Source: Hahella sp. CCB-MM4 (GTDB lineage: Bacteria; Pseudomonadota; Gammaproteobacteria; Pseudomonadales; Oleiphilaceae). From it: a stretch of DNA of 64,000 bases. Below, one piece after another: positions 36,416-44,722 of the stretch. Location of the stretch: positions 1-64,000 of the forward strand of contig NZ_MRYI01000007.1 in assembly GCF_002260525.1 (NCBI RefSeq), written 5' to 3'. The first letter of the stretch is position 1; each line of letters begins with the position of its first letter. The notes beneath the pieces are model-generated. The model was not told the origin of the DNA. It saw nothing but the letters and a program-made list of their open reading frames with translations, and did not search any database. The position numbers and the translations under genes are program-made.

Positions 36416-37020
36416 CCGATACCGGGCTGGATCTTGATAGCGAGAAAGTCCTAAAGAGTGATGACTATCGTGTGCTGCAGGAGAAGGAACAGATTATTCA
36501 GGACGCCCGTCATTCCGCGGATATGATCGTGCAACAGGCAAGGGAAGTGTATGCCGAGGAAAAGGCTCGTGGCTATCAGGAAGGTCTGCGTGAAGCTCAT
36601 AATAAACGGGTGGAATTAATGCTTGCCAATACGGCGCAGATTATCCGTTCCTATCAGGATGTCGAGCAGACCCTGACCAATCTGGTCATTGACTCGGTAC
36701 GCAAGATCCTGAATGAGTTTGATAAGGAGGAACTGGCCTATCAGGTGGTGCGCAAAGCACTCTACCATATCAGTGAGGGAGCCCAGGTGACGGTCAAGAT
36801 CGCGACAGATGTGGCGGCTCCAGTCAGAACCAAGATCAAGGAAGCCCTTGAGTTTTATCCGGGATTGGAAAAGTTTGAAGTAATTGCCGATCCCAATCTG
36901 GGGGACGGTGACTGTCAGATAGAAAGCAACTTCGGCGTAATTCGAGCCAACGTGGAAGATCAGGTTGAAGCATTGACCCAGGCGATGAATCATCAAATTT
37001 TGCAAGGACAGACGTCATGA
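36394..37020 (+). CDS. sctL: T3SS ATPase stator SctL (YscL)
   Basis: A 208-residue FliH/YscL-type protein. The N-terminal coiled coil (SDDYRVLQEKEQIIQDARHSADMIVQQAREVYAEEKARG) is followed by the HrpE/YscL globular domain, with VEQTLTNLVIDSVRKILNEF and DGDCQIESNFGVIRANVEDQ. It binds the SctN ATPase and regulates it at the sorting platform. It is the last gene of this T3SS block; the operon then gives way to unrelated accessory genes. Confidence 0.93.
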   Translation: MFTVIRLTDTGLDLDSEKVLKSDDYRVLQEKEQIIQDARHSADMIVQQAREVYAEEKARGYQEGLREAHNKRVELMLANTAQIIRSYQDVEQTLTNLVIDSVRKILNEFDKEELAYQVVRKALYHISEGAQVTVKIATDVAAPVRTKIKEALEFYPGLEKFEVIADPNLGDGDCQIESNFGVIRANVEDQVEALTQAMNHQILQGQTS

Positions 37021-37291
37021 TTTTTCTAGCTGCTATTCAATCAAAAAATAGATCAATCAAGCCTCGCCTGAGATTTGCAGCATGGATGTACAGGAACTAT
37101 AAGTTTTACATAGGAAGTTTTTACCTGATGTCGACAAGAGTCTTCTGGCATTAGCGGTAAACATGGAGGTGTTTCTCTCCTTGTAAAACGATGCCTTCGT
37201 AAGAACTCCTTTGATGAAATACACATTGCTCATACAAAGCGGCCTATTTGGGAAGTAAGCTGTCCACGTTGTGAGGCTATTAGACACGTCA

Positions 37292-37993
37292 ATGGAACAG
37301 GTGACTGCTATGGCTGACGATCGCTCAGGGATTATCGAATTAGCGAAATATCCGGTATTGGTATTCTCAATCGTCGTTGCCCTTATCATCGCTAAATTCG
37401 CGCTTGGCCTGGAATTCGGAATGATTACCGAAGTTTCCACTGACGGACTCAAGTTTTCGGAAAAGAGCAATAAAGCCACCTTAAGTGCGCTGACAGAAAT
37501 CGAAGCGAAGCTAAATGACCTGTCAGTCAGAATTGAAGCTCTGGAAACCGATGGGGGCAATAAATCCGCCGCCGCCATTTCCAACGCTCAGGCGGAAGCC
37601 TTTACAGCCTCCCAATCCGTATCAGATGCAACCGCCAATATTGCCCAGCTCAATACACAGGTTCCCGGCAATGAGGCAAGCACACTGAAAGGCTGGATAT
37701 GGATTGGTAACTACGATGGCGGCTGGACCAAATCCAGTATCGCTGAGCTAGGCACCGGACAGCCACTAAGCATCGATCCAACGTCCATGCAGCCGGGAAC
37801 CGAATACCGAGTACTCGGTAATATGGTTGCCCGCGACGGACTTCCCCCAAATACCAAAGAATACTACAGAGCCAGAACCAGCCTGGGCATCGTGCCAAGG
37901 GGCTCTGTGGTGACTTTGCTGGCAGAACCTGAATCGGTGGACCGTGAGTTTGCTTTGCAGTATTGGGCGAATATTGAGTTTAAGAATCATTGA
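37292..37993 (+). CDS. single-pass membrane protein with SH3-like C-terminal domain
   Basis: About 233 residues; starts at 37271 (GTG), 37292 or 37310 are all possible. One membrane helix lies near the N terminus (YPVLVFSIVVALIIAKFALGL), followed by a coiled coil (ALTEIEAKLNDLSVRIEALE) and a C-terminal beta-rich, SH3-like domain (GWIWIGNYDGGW...EYRVLGNMV...GIVPRGSVVTLLAEP). The family is not recognised. The last 204 bases of the gene are repeated about 3.4 kb downstream. It lies 250 bases after sctL with no shared-operon signs, so it marks the start of the accessory block. Confidence 0.72.
   Translation: MEQVTAMADDRSGIIELAKYPVLVFSIVVALIIAKFALGLEFGMITEVSTDGLKFSEKSNKATLSALTEIEAKLNDLSVRIEALETDGGNKSAAAISNAQAEAFTASQSVSDATANIAQLNTQVPGNEASTLKGWIWIGNYDGGWTKSSIAELGTGQPLSIDPTSMQPGTEYRVLGNMVARDGLPPNTKEYYRARTSLGIVPRGSVVTLLAEPESVDREFALQYWANIEFKNH
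37786..37989 (+). repeat. direct repeat, left copy (3' end of the SH3-like gene)
   Basis: This 204-base stretch recurs at 41150-41356 with about 95 percent identity by eye, including two extra C and one extra A in the second copy that together keep the frame. The two copies bracket about 3.2 kb with five small genes. Confidence 0.93.
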
Positions 37994-38276
37994 TGCCTCC
38001 GGATACCGTTTCCCTGAAGAATTACTCTGTAAATAGGCTCCAAGAAAGAAATTGTCATATACTCGCTCCCTCCGTGAAGTCGTCTACATGAATTGCAGAC
38101 ATATCAGGAAACTAGCATGCATACGCTACGCCGGATTAAGGAACTCGTTCTTTAGTGAATGAGGTTACATGGATATCTGGAACTTTTGGACTGGAATCGG
38201 TGGGCTGGAGGATATATTTTCGAAGCTTTGAAGCTGAAAGCCGCTCAACCGTGATTTATAAATGTTAGAGCTTATT

Positions 38277-38909
38277 ATGAATAAAATTCTCATCACATTG
38301 ATAGTACTTTTATCTCTGGTCGGGTGTACTACGTACCCGTCAAAGATGAAATTGAATGTATTAAGCGTCGATGTGATCGATTACGAGAGTATTAACTATT
38401 TTCAAGTAGACTATGACGGGCAAGGGCTCACTGATGTAGCTGCACCTACTTTAAAGCTTCATATTCAAAGTGAAGCTTTTCCTTACCTTTATAAAAATGA
38501 TAAGCCGTTCAATTTTCTGTGCCGCTTGAAAAGAGAATTGGTTGAATTGAGTGACATAGAATTTGGTCGAGTTTATTACACTGATCCGTTAGTTGGTTTA
38601 AAAGAAGCTCCATACGCCTTCGAGGCAAAGCCGGACTTTAGAGAATTTTACGTTTATCTGTTCAGGTCTCTAAAAGCAGATTCAGAGGTTAATAGAATAG
38701 GCGATATTGATCTTTTAGATACCGATTTTAGCAGTATCGAGTGTAGTTTGGTGTCACCCGTATTTTTACTAGGGTTTCCGGTGGCATCCAAGCCAATTTA
38801 TATACCTAGGAGTCAGTTTCTGCAGGCATACCGAAAGTATCAAAAAGCTCCAAAAGCAAAAGGCGTTATACAACTATCGGAATACGAGCGTAAACTTTCT
38901 AACAAATAG
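38277..38909 (+). CDS. orphan lipoprotein
   Basis: About 210 residues with a lipoprotein signal (MNKILITLIVLLSLVGC, Cys17). The ATG at 38277 gives the compact signal peptide; the frame opens five codons earlier. The mature part is mixed alpha/beta with no recognised domain and no membrane helix. It lies inside the block bracketed by the 204-base direct repeats. Base composition is lower in GC than the T3SS genes, suggesting a different origin. Confidence 0.7.
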   Translation: MNKILITLIVLLSLVGCTTYPSKMKLNVLSVDVIDYESINYFQVDYDGQGLTDVAAPTLKLHIQSEAFPYLYKNDKPFNFLCRLKRELVELSDIEFGRVYYTDPLVGLKEAPYAFEAKPDFREFYVYLFRSLKADSEVNRIGDIDLLDTDFSSIECSLVSPVFLLGFPVASKPIYIPRSQFLQAYRKYQKAPKAKGVIQLSEYERKLSNK

Positions 38910-39091
38910 AGGCGATATTACCCGAGGATGGATATCCGGCCTCTTTAGGTTATAGGAAATCTACAGCCTAAATTTTGACCATGCTATATGGGAAATTCAC
39001 GTCTAGGCTAATATTTTTAGCGAGTATATTAATTAAATTTGACTGCCATGGAATTCTCGAAGCTTTTCTGCTGCCTTGTTATGTATAAACT

Positions 39092-39409
39092 ATGAGCGAA
39101 ACAATTGATGGGGTGATTTTCATCACGGTCATACTGAGTTTCTTTTTAATCGTGATGCCGGTATCTGTGGTTGTAATGACAAACAGGGAAAATCAGTTCT
39201 TTTATTTCTGCAGGAAAAGGCATGCTTTTGCTGCGATATTTACAGCGGCTATTGTGGTGCATACGATGGGTAGATACGTTTCAGCGGCCTTTCACATATA
39301 TCAATTGTTGGTGCTTTTCAGTTTTTATTTATGGTGCACAGTCAACTTTCCAAGAGTTATGAAGTGGCGATTAAAGAAATTCAAGAAGTATCAGCCACGG
39401 CTGAATTAA
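39092..39409 (+). CDS. small inner-membrane protein
   Basis: A 105-residue protein with about three hydrophobic helices (VIFITVILSFFLIVMPVSVVVM; HAFAAIFTAAIVVH; YQLLVLFSFYLWC) and a basic C-terminal tail (KWRLKKFKKYQPR). No ribosome site is obvious; the start follows GTTATGTATAAACT, a word nearly repeated before the gene at 43412. The family is not recognised. Confidence 0.5.
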   Translation: MSETIDGVIFITVILSFFLIVMPVSVVVMTNRENQFFYFCRKRHAFAAIFTAAIVVHTMGRYVSAAFHIYQLLVLFSFYLWCTVNFPRVMKWRLKKFKKYQPRLN

Positions 39410-39471
39410 AAATATATCTATGGAAGGGAGCTGGAAGCCACTCCATCGCTGCCTCTGTTAGAAGACGTTAA

Positions 39472-39915
39472 ATGGTAAAGAGAATGTGCAAACCTAAGGC
39501 AATAGAAGATATTACTGTCGAAGACCTAAAAGCTCATCGCTGGTGCTTTTACGAGGACGAAGAAGGATGTTTTAGTGCATTTGAGCACGTCGTCCCAGAT
39601 AGTCACCCTGAGTTCTCTGAACACATCGCTGAGCTCGAACTGTCCGAGTTTAAATTTGCCAATGGCAAAGTTTTGTATGGCGTCTACGACGGATTTGAAG
39701 CATTCAATATCATTGCAGACGATGAATGGTATTCTTTTTGGTACGGTGCTGACGAACCGGAACTTGAAGATCTTGAGAGGTTAGAATCATTTCTTACTGG
39801 CAATAATCTACTACTACCTGTAGTGGCAACTGCAAAGTGGTCGGGTACCACAAAAACCTATAATGGTATCCAGTATATAAACAGCAATGGCGAAACAATT
39901 GAAAAAGTCATTTAA
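39472..39915 (+). CDS. orphan acidic soluble protein
   Basis: A 147-residue protein, Trp/Glu-rich (AHRWCFYEDEEGCFSAFEHVVPDSHPE; DDEWYSFWYGADEPELEDLERL), without signal peptide. The start could be 39472 or the ATG at 39484. The gene begins just after GACGTTAAATGG and its stop is part of an attC-like palindrome. Small acidic proteins of this style often act as immunity or regulatory factors, but no family is recognised. Confidence 0.62.
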   Translation: MVKRMCKPKAIEDITVEDLKAHRWCFYEDEEGCFSAFEHVVPDSHPEFSEHIAELELSEFKFANGKVLYGVYDGFEAFNIIADDEWYSFWYGADEPELEDLERLESFLTGNNLLLPVVATAKWSGTTKTYNGIQYINSNGETIEKVI

Positions 39916-39969
39916 CAAAACAGTCCGGCTAGGGTGTGCTGATGCGCACCGTATAGCTTGGCGTTGTTT
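39910..39969 (+). other. attC-like imperfect palindrome
   Basis: Starts with ATTTAAC (fits RYYYAAC) overlapping the stop codon and ends GCGTTGTTTAG. In between are matching arms: AACAA/TTGTT outside, TCCGGCTA/TAGCTTGG, and inside GGTGTGC-TGAT-GCGCACC with one mismatch. The 60-base size and position between two same-strand orphan genes resemble an integron attC site, but the 3' core GTTGTTT departs from GTTRRRY and no integrase is in the window. Confidence 0.42.
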
Positions 39970-39980
39970 AGGGTAGGTGC

Positions 39981-40376
39981 ATGAGCACTTGGAGAGCTAA
40001 TGCAATTGAGTTCTTTCCAGAATTGAAGAGGGTAGTCGAAGAATCTGAAAAACCAAGCGATCTGTATGGTCTGTGGCAGCACTCGTCAGGTACAGCAGTT
40101 TATGTTGAAATTTCCACAACTGGCGAAGCATTCCAATGCCGTATTGCTCTAAACCACAGCGTTATAAAAGCCAACGGAAATCTTGAAGGAAATACCTCGA
40201 TCATATGGGAGCCGCTAACGATCGAAGATGCTAGTGGTAACCCTGTTGACTCTCAGGGCTTCGACTGGGGAGTTGATGACATAGATCTTAATAATAGCGA
40301 GCTAACACTCAAAGGAATCTATGGGGATTTTACGTACACAAGGAGTGTTACCGAGATGCCAAGAAAATGTCGTTAG
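39981..40376 (+). CDS. orphan protein (MSTWRANAIEFFPEL type)
   Basis: A 131-residue soluble protein. The N-terminal MSTWRANAIEFFPELKRVVEE helix is followed by a beta-rich region (GTAVYVEISTTGEAFQCRI; LTLKGIYGDFTYTRSV). It starts 12 bases after the attC-like palindrome. A truncated relative of its N terminus (MSAWRAKAASLY) occurs at 42277. The function is unknown. This start pattern, M-x-x-W-R-x-x-A...FPEL, is shared with other small orphan proteins I have seen, but I cannot name the family. Confidence 0.6.
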   Translation: MSTWRANAIEFFPELKRVVEESEKPSDLYGLWQHSSGTAVYVEISTTGEAFQCRIALNHSVIKANGNLEGNTSIIWEPLTIEDASGNPVDSQGFDWGVDDIDLNNSELTLKGIYGDFTYTRSVTEMPRKCR

Positions 40377-40424
40377 TCTTCATACCTGACAAATCAAAGT
40401 AATTCCAGATAAGTAAGGAAAAAC

Positions 40425-41132
40425 ATGAAAAAAATCTGTGTAGTAGTTGCCTGCGTGCTTCTTCAAGCCTGCACCACTGTTGGATCTGTAGATCGACCTG
40501 AGAGTTACTATCAAGATGCCCCTTCGAGTTTACAAGACGGATTGGTGGAGGGCGCTATCTTTGGTGATGATAAGAAGATTGTCGAATTATTAAATTATCA
40601 GGTTGAGTTGCCCGAGAAAAACCGAATAGCGATTTTGAAGCTCAGTAGTGATAACTATTGGAGGTTTTATTCAAATGATTTTACCCAACTGAATGATTCA
40701 CTAATCGAGTCGCTTATTACAAAGCTCAGAGCCTCAAGCAGGGTATATGATGCTTCATTTTTACCAGCAATGTTGGTCTCAGAAAAAAGAACAGTCCCCG
40801 TTTTAAGGGAGGCAGCCGCACGTTTTCAGGCGGATCTTCTTATGGCTTATAGAAGTTCCTGTCAGTCATACCAAAAGTATAGGTTCATTGATCCCAATGA
40901 GAGCAAATCGTATTGCTCGGTGGAAGCGGTTTTGTTGGATATTCGTTCGGGAATAGTAGTGAAATCTGTTGTCAGCACAGAGGATTTTACTGCTAGAAAA
41001 TCGACTAACGACACGAACTTTAGTGAAACAATCAAGAAAGCAGAGCTTGAAGCAGTTGCAAAAGCTCTGGGAAATGTCGCTAATGAAATCGTAACCTTCT
41101 TGAAAAATGTACCAACAATCAAGCACTCATAA
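40425..41132 (+). CDS. orphan lipoprotein
   Basis: A 235-residue lipoprotein (MKKICVVVACVLLQAC, Cys16) preceded by AAGGAAA. The mature region has alpha/beta character (RIAILKLSSDNYWRFYSND; FLPAMLVSEKRTVPVLREAAARFQADLLMAYR; VEAVLLDIRSGIVVKSVVST) similar in layout to lipoproteins that resemble TolB N-terminal or CsgG-like folds, but no specific family is certain. TAACAAAG follows its stop and, 18 bases on, the second copy of the direct repeat begins. Confidence 0.7.
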   Translation: MKKICVVVACVLLQACTTVGSVDRPESYYQDAPSSLQDGLVEGAIFGDDKKIVELLNYQVELPEKNRIAILKLSSDNYWRFYSNDFTQLNDSLIESLITKLRASSRVYDASFLPAMLVSEKRTVPVLREAAARFQADLLMAYRSSCQSYQKYRFIDPNESKSYCSVEAVLLDIRSGIVVKSVVSTEDFTARKSTNDTNFSETIKKAELEAVAKALGNVANEIVTFLKNVPTIKHS

Positions 41133-41149
41133 CAAAGTATGACTGCAAG

Positions 41150-41360
41150 CATGCAGCCGGGAACCGAATACCGAGTGCTCGGTAATATGGTAGGCCGCGA
41201 CGGACTTCCCCCCCAAATACCAAAGAAATACTACAGAGCCAGAACCAGCCTGGGCATCGTACCAAGGGGCTCTGTGGTGACTTTGCTGGCAGAACCTGAA
41301 TCGGTGGACCGTGAGTTTGCTTTGCAGTATTGGGCGAATATTGAGTTTAAGAATCAATGA
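41150..41360 (+). pseudogene. duplicated 3' fragment of the SH3-like membrane protein gene
   Basis: Encodes about 69 residues nearly identical to the C terminus of the gene ending at 37993 (QPGTEYRVLGNMV...ANIEFKN). It lacks the membrane and coiled-coil parts and any ribosome site. Three inserted bases (CC and A) convert GLPPNTKEYY into GLPPQIPKKYY and restore the frame. A short start (ATG at 41139) is available, but function is unlikely. Confidence 0.8.
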
Positions 41361-41814
41361 TTCACTGATAAACGCTCTTCGTGTTTCACTCATTGTTTAT
41401 GTAAATTAAACGTGTCATTGGAGTTATGGAGGTACCAACGTCGTAAGGATGATGTGTCTATAGACCTTATTAGCCCGGTACAGAAGATGAATTTTTCTGA
41501 GGAAATACTTCGAAAGAAATTTTCCGTTTACTCACTCTTGTGATGTGGTCTGTGGGGGGGGCATTTATGTTAGGAAGCTTGCGTGCTTTGCCGAATCAGT
41601 GGCTCGATTTTTCGTGAACAAGGTCGCCTGGATTTCTGGGGTTTTGACACTGGAATCAATGAGCTAGATGGTATATCTTCGGAGTTCTGAGCTTGAAAAA
41701 TACGCATCTTTGATATGCAAAATTTTTCGGCTTTCAGTTGTAAATTATGAGTGAAATAACTCCTATCCGTATTCAGGAGAAAGAGCTTAATAAATTGCAG
41801 GATAAGGAATTGAT
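41361..41814. other. 454-base region with a diverged duplicate, no gene
   Basis: No intact gene. The stretch 41572-41700 aligns with 38106-38240 downstream of the other repeat copy: both carry a remnant reading D-[IF]-W-[NG]-F-x-T-G-I-x-x-L-[DE]-x-I-x-S followed by a stop. So the duplication originally included downstream sequence that has since decayed. Confidence 0.6.
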
Positions 41815-42255
41815 ATGCCTAGTTACACGGATATGTATGGAAACACATATGCTCTGAACGATTGGAATAATGACTCACATAGGGGGCGTGTTATTAACAA
41901 TGCCCGAGCGAATAGAAATTTTAGATATGTACCTAAAGATGGATTCATCCAAGATGAATACCAATGTTTTTACTGCAAGTATTGGTATGTTCCTGCTGCC
42001 TTAGAAGGTGATCATGTGGCAGGTCAGGCGTTAGGAAGGTCTAGTGACAAAGAGCTAAAAAGACTTTTTAGGGATGCGGAACGCGCTGAGAATTCTGATG
42101 GAACTCCGTGGAATTTAGTCATTTCCTGTCAGCGTTGTAACGCCAGTTCTAGAAATAGAGACAAAATATATACCCGTTCTATGTATAAAAAAGATAGAGA
42201 TGATGAAAGACCTCAAGGAGGTGGAGCGGGGTTGGGGCCTATGTTTGTTAAGTAG
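41815..42255 (+). CDS. HNH-type nuclease-like protein
   Basis: A 146-residue protein with the HNH zinc/ββα-metal pattern: CFYCKYW (first CxxC), LEGDHVAGQ (catalytic D-H), NLVISCQRCNASSRNRD (conserved Asn plus second CxxC). It starts MPSYTDMYGNTYALNDW and ends with a Gly-rich tail. HNH proteins of this size are often toxins, phage-packaging or restriction nucleases; the isolated setting among orphans gives no further hint. Start at 41815, with AAGGAATTG upstream. Confidence 0.72.
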   Translation: MPSYTDMYGNTYALNDWNNDSHRGRVINNARANRNFRYVPKDGFIQDEYQCFYCKYWYVPAALEGDHVAGQALGRSSDKELKRLFRDAERAENSDGTPWNLVISCQRCNASSRNRDKIYTRSMYKKDRDDERPQGGGAGLGPMFVK

Positions 42256-42276
42256 CCAAGAGAACCCCATCGTTGC

Positions 42277-42582
42277 ATGAGTGCTTGGAGAGCCAAAGCC
42301 GCCTCGCTCTATTAGTTAAAAAGGAAAGTGCATAAATGCTGAATATATCTAAACCACACTTGTCTTTACTCGGTCTGCTGTGAACGATGCAATAAAGTAC
42401 AACGAAAAATTTCTAGAAAGCGAGACAATAGCAGACGTAAGTGATAACGAAGATCATCTCTTGTATGCCTGGAAAACTTTCAGGCGTGGCTCGAGGAAGA
42501 ATACAAGAAGCTAGAATCCAGTAACCCTGATCTTATCCCCTATGACCGCATAGTAAGGAAAGAGCATAACATCGGCAGGTGA
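42277..42582 (+). pseudogene. two gene remnants (MSTWRANA-like stub and a frameshifted orphan)
   Basis: At 42277 an ATG opens MSAWRAKAASLY then stops; it matches the N terminus of the gene at 39981. From 42336 (MLNISKPHLSL..., with AAGGAAAG upstream) a second gene is broken: coherent segments in different frames read AVNDAIKYNEKFLESE... and then ENFQAWLEEEYKKLES..., ending at 42582. At least two frameshifts are needed to join them. Family unknown. Confidence 0.5.
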
Positions 42583-42643
42583 TGCAAATCATCATACAAA
42601 CCAGCGTTAGTGCGATACAGGTTTCATTAAAGGAGTGCAAGAT

Positions 42644-42943
42644 ATGGAGAGTAATCGTCTAAAAGAATCTACTGCTACTATTCAAAATGGTGTTGCCAGG
42701 GCAGATGGAAAGCTCTGCGTAACTGAAAGCCATATTCACTTTGAACCATACAACAAGGAATTTGGTCTTGGCCCTTATGAGCTGGAACGCAAAACAGTAT
42801 CAAAGGTAGAGAAATGCTGGGGTAAGGGTGGAGGTATTCTTCCCATAACATCCGAAGCGATAAAAATTACCCTGATTGACGGAACTGAGTATCAATTTAT
42901 TCTGGCTAATCCGGAAGAGTGGATAAGCTTACTTGGCAAATAA
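42644..42943 (+). CDS. small GRAM/PH-like protein
   Basis: A 99-residue protein from the ATG at 42644, with AAGGAG 8 bases upstream. The alternating strands (GVARADGKLCVTESHIHFEP; YELERKTVSKVEKCWG; ITSEAIKITLIDGTEYQFILANPEEWISLL) follow the pattern of bacterial PH/GRAM-like domains: a 'surface that binds' beta barrel with a final helix. It is cytoplasmic. Function is unknown. Confidence 0.65.
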   Translation: MESNRLKESTATIQNGVARADGKLCVTESHIHFEPYNKEFGLGPYELERKTVSKVEKCWGKGGGILPITSEAIKITLIDGTEYQFILANPEEWISLLGK

Positions 42944-43411
42944 TCAGGTAATAAGGGGCTGCAAAGGATATTTATTCGTCCATTTTGTATCTCGTTGTTC
43001 TACCCGAAATACGCCTAAGTGTGTAATGTACCATTCGAGGAGCTATAAATTTATCGCTCAGATGTTGTTCTAAGAGTCGTTGCATTAATATTTTTCTATC
43101 TGGAGACAGATCGTGGTAAAGATTACCAAAAAATTCGTAGTCTCTGATGTGGAGAGCGAACTTTATAGTCAGCAGCCTGGCTCGCAACTATTAAAGTTAC
43201 TGTGCACGGGGGCCAGGGCCATAATGGGCGTGTTACCGGAAAAATGAAGATGGGGCAAAAGCCATCCTAAAAAGGTTCTCGGCAACATTTCCTTTGGGAG
43301 GTACAGTCAATCTTGGTGGTGAAGTTTGGGCTCTAACTATTGACCAAAATTATTGCTCCTTCGGGGCTGCATCTCGAAATGCTCGGATGCTGCAGGCAGC
43401 ATTATGTATAA
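42944..43411. other. 468-base region without a firm gene
   Basis: No intact plus-strand gene. A minus-strand TTG frame (42972-43187, 71 residues, Arg-rich: MRARLLTIKFALHIRDYEFFG) is possible but lacks a ribosome site. The right part contains fragments of open plus-strand frames (GGTVNLGGEVWALTI) that look like a decayed gene. It ends GCATTATGTATAA just before the next gene. Confidence 0.4.
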
Positions 43412-43630
43412 ATGAAAAAATTCATCGATATTAAGATGCTACTTCTCATGCTTGTTGCAGGTGTCCTTATCGCATTTGGAGTGTCGTATTTTACTCAGTT
43501 TAGCTTTGGGTTGACGCTGGGGAGCATTATTCTGGTGTTTCTCGTTAATGGGCTCATCGCCGCATGGGAAGATGAACATCATGGTGGATTTAATAATCCA
43601 AACCAGACGGATTCTAAAGATGATAAATGA
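43412..43630 (+). CDS. small two-helix membrane protein
   Basis: A 72-residue protein: MKKFIDIKMLLLMLVAGVLIAFGVSYF then FGLTLGSIILVFLVNGLIAAW, and a charged tail (EDEHHGGFNNPNQTDSKDDK). Two membrane helices with a short loop are predicted. No ribosome site is evident; it follows the same TTATGTATAA word as the gene at 39092. Family not recognised. Confidence 0.55.
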   Translation: MKKFIDIKMLLLMLVAGVLIAFGVSYFTQFSFGLTLGSIILVFLVNGLIAAWEDEHHGGFNNPNQTDSKDDK

Positions 43631-43791
43631 GTGCTGAACATTGTCTAATTCATCAGAAAACTACTCTCTATGCCTGAGTATTCGTTTCTCTAAGCGTTGA
43701 GGTTGTAGGAAAATAAGTCCAAATTTTGGATATTGCTTTGATAAATTTTTGGAGAACATCAAAGAGCTCAATTAGTGAAGAAGTCATATAG

Positions 43792-44367
43792 ATGCGTACT
43801 TTTTCAGAATTGTTTTTCGATCAAATTCGAAAGCTGTGGATATCTTGGGGCTTTTCTACAATCTCGTTATGTATTATGAACAGAATAATCGTTGGGCTAT
43901 TAGGAACACTATTCTCGATGACGTCAGATGCTGAAGAAGGGAAGGGAGTAATTGGACGCGCATACGAAGACGGTGCGCCCGTAATATACAGATTTGTTAA
44001 CGAAGTTCCTGAAGAAGCCGTTAGATCAAATTTAACTTGGTTAACGGTGATTTCTTGGAAGTACGATGGTTCAACAAATAACGGGATGCCTCAGAGTGAC
44101 GAAAATCAAAGAATGATCACGCTAGAAGACGCTATTGAAGATCATATTGAGAGCGATGGAGTTCTTCGTCATGTGTATAGCCGAACAGGCAACAACCTAA
44201 AAGAGCTGGTTTACTATATCAATGATCGAGAGCAGTTCCTGGAGGTTTTTAACAAAACACTAAGTGGTCATCCGCGCTATCCAATTGAAATAAATTTCTA
44301 TCAGGATTCTGATTGGGGAGATTTTAAGAGGATATTAAATGACTTCTCAAATGCTATTAACAAGTGA
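43792..44367 (+). CDS. DUF695 domain protein
   Basis: Up to 191 residues; start uncertain (ATGs at 43792, 43876 and 43918). The DUF695 domain fills about residues 50-190: EDGAPVIYRFVNEV, WLTVISWKYDG, NNGMPQSDENQRMITLEDAIEDHI, VYSRTGNNLKELVYYINDREQFLEVF and YPIEINFYQDSDWGDFKRIL. DUF695 is related to RraB-like folds and has no established role. The N-terminal hydrophobic piece (WGFSTISLCIMNRIIVGLLGTLF) could be a membrane helix or an artefact of a wrong start. Confidence 0.75.
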   Translation: MRTFSELFFDQIRKLWISWGFSTISLCIMNRIIVGLLGTLFSMTSDAEEGKGVIGRAYEDGAPVIYRFVNEVPEEAVRSNLTWLTVISWKYDGSTNNGMPQSDENQRMITLEDAIEDHIESDGVLRHVYSRTGNNLKELVYYINDREQFLEVFNKTLSGHPRYPIEINFYQDSDWGDFKRILNDFSNAINK

Positions 44368-44424
44368 CTTCACTGGAAACTATTCCCACTGCACCTCAGC
44401 TTTTCGGTGTGCCGGGCGTTATGG
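44355..44424 (+). other. possible attC-like junction
   Basis: Begins TATTAACAAG across the end of the DUF695 gene and ends GGGCGTTATGG just before the next gene. Internal GCACC...GGTGTGC arms can pair. The outer arms pair poorly and the 3' core GTTATGG is only close to GTTRRRY, so this is a weak match. Confidence 0.3.
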
Positions 44425-44434
44425 CAACACGTGA

Positions 44435-44722
44435 ATGGTTGGTCAAGAAAAGGAAAACGGGACAGACCTAAATCCAGTATCCAGATGGATACTGGCAATT
44501 TTTTCTATTTTATTTGGTTTAGTGATGCTTCTATGGGCACAGGGTCAGGAAGCGTGGAAAGTTATACCGGCTATCTTTTGCTTTATCATCGCTGGCGTTT
44601 GTATTCTTCCTCAGCCTATTAAAGGTTGGCGCGGCAACATCATAGGATACTACAAAGAACATTCTGAAATTGGCGGAGTTCTATACGGATGCACTGAGTA
44701 CCTGTGGGAGGATGCGTTGTGA
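44435..44722 (+). CDS. small membrane protein
   Basis: A 95-residue protein with two membrane helices (WILAIFSILFGLVMLLWAQG; VIPAIFCFIIAGVCILPQPI) and a soluble C-terminal tail (GYYKEHSEIGGVLYGCTEYLWEDAL). Its TGA stop overlaps the GTG start of the DUF3592-like gene, so the two form an operon pair. Family not recognised. Confidence 0.6.
   Translation: MVGQEKENGTDLNPVSRWILAIFSILFGLVMLLWAQGQEAWKVIPAIFCFIIAGVCILPQPIKGWRGNIIGYYKEHSEIGGVLYGCTEYLWEDAL

Noticed and set aside
42972-43187. Minus-strand 71-codon frame
   Set aside because: Starts with TTG without a ribosome site and is opposite to all neighbours; kept only as a note in the gap description.
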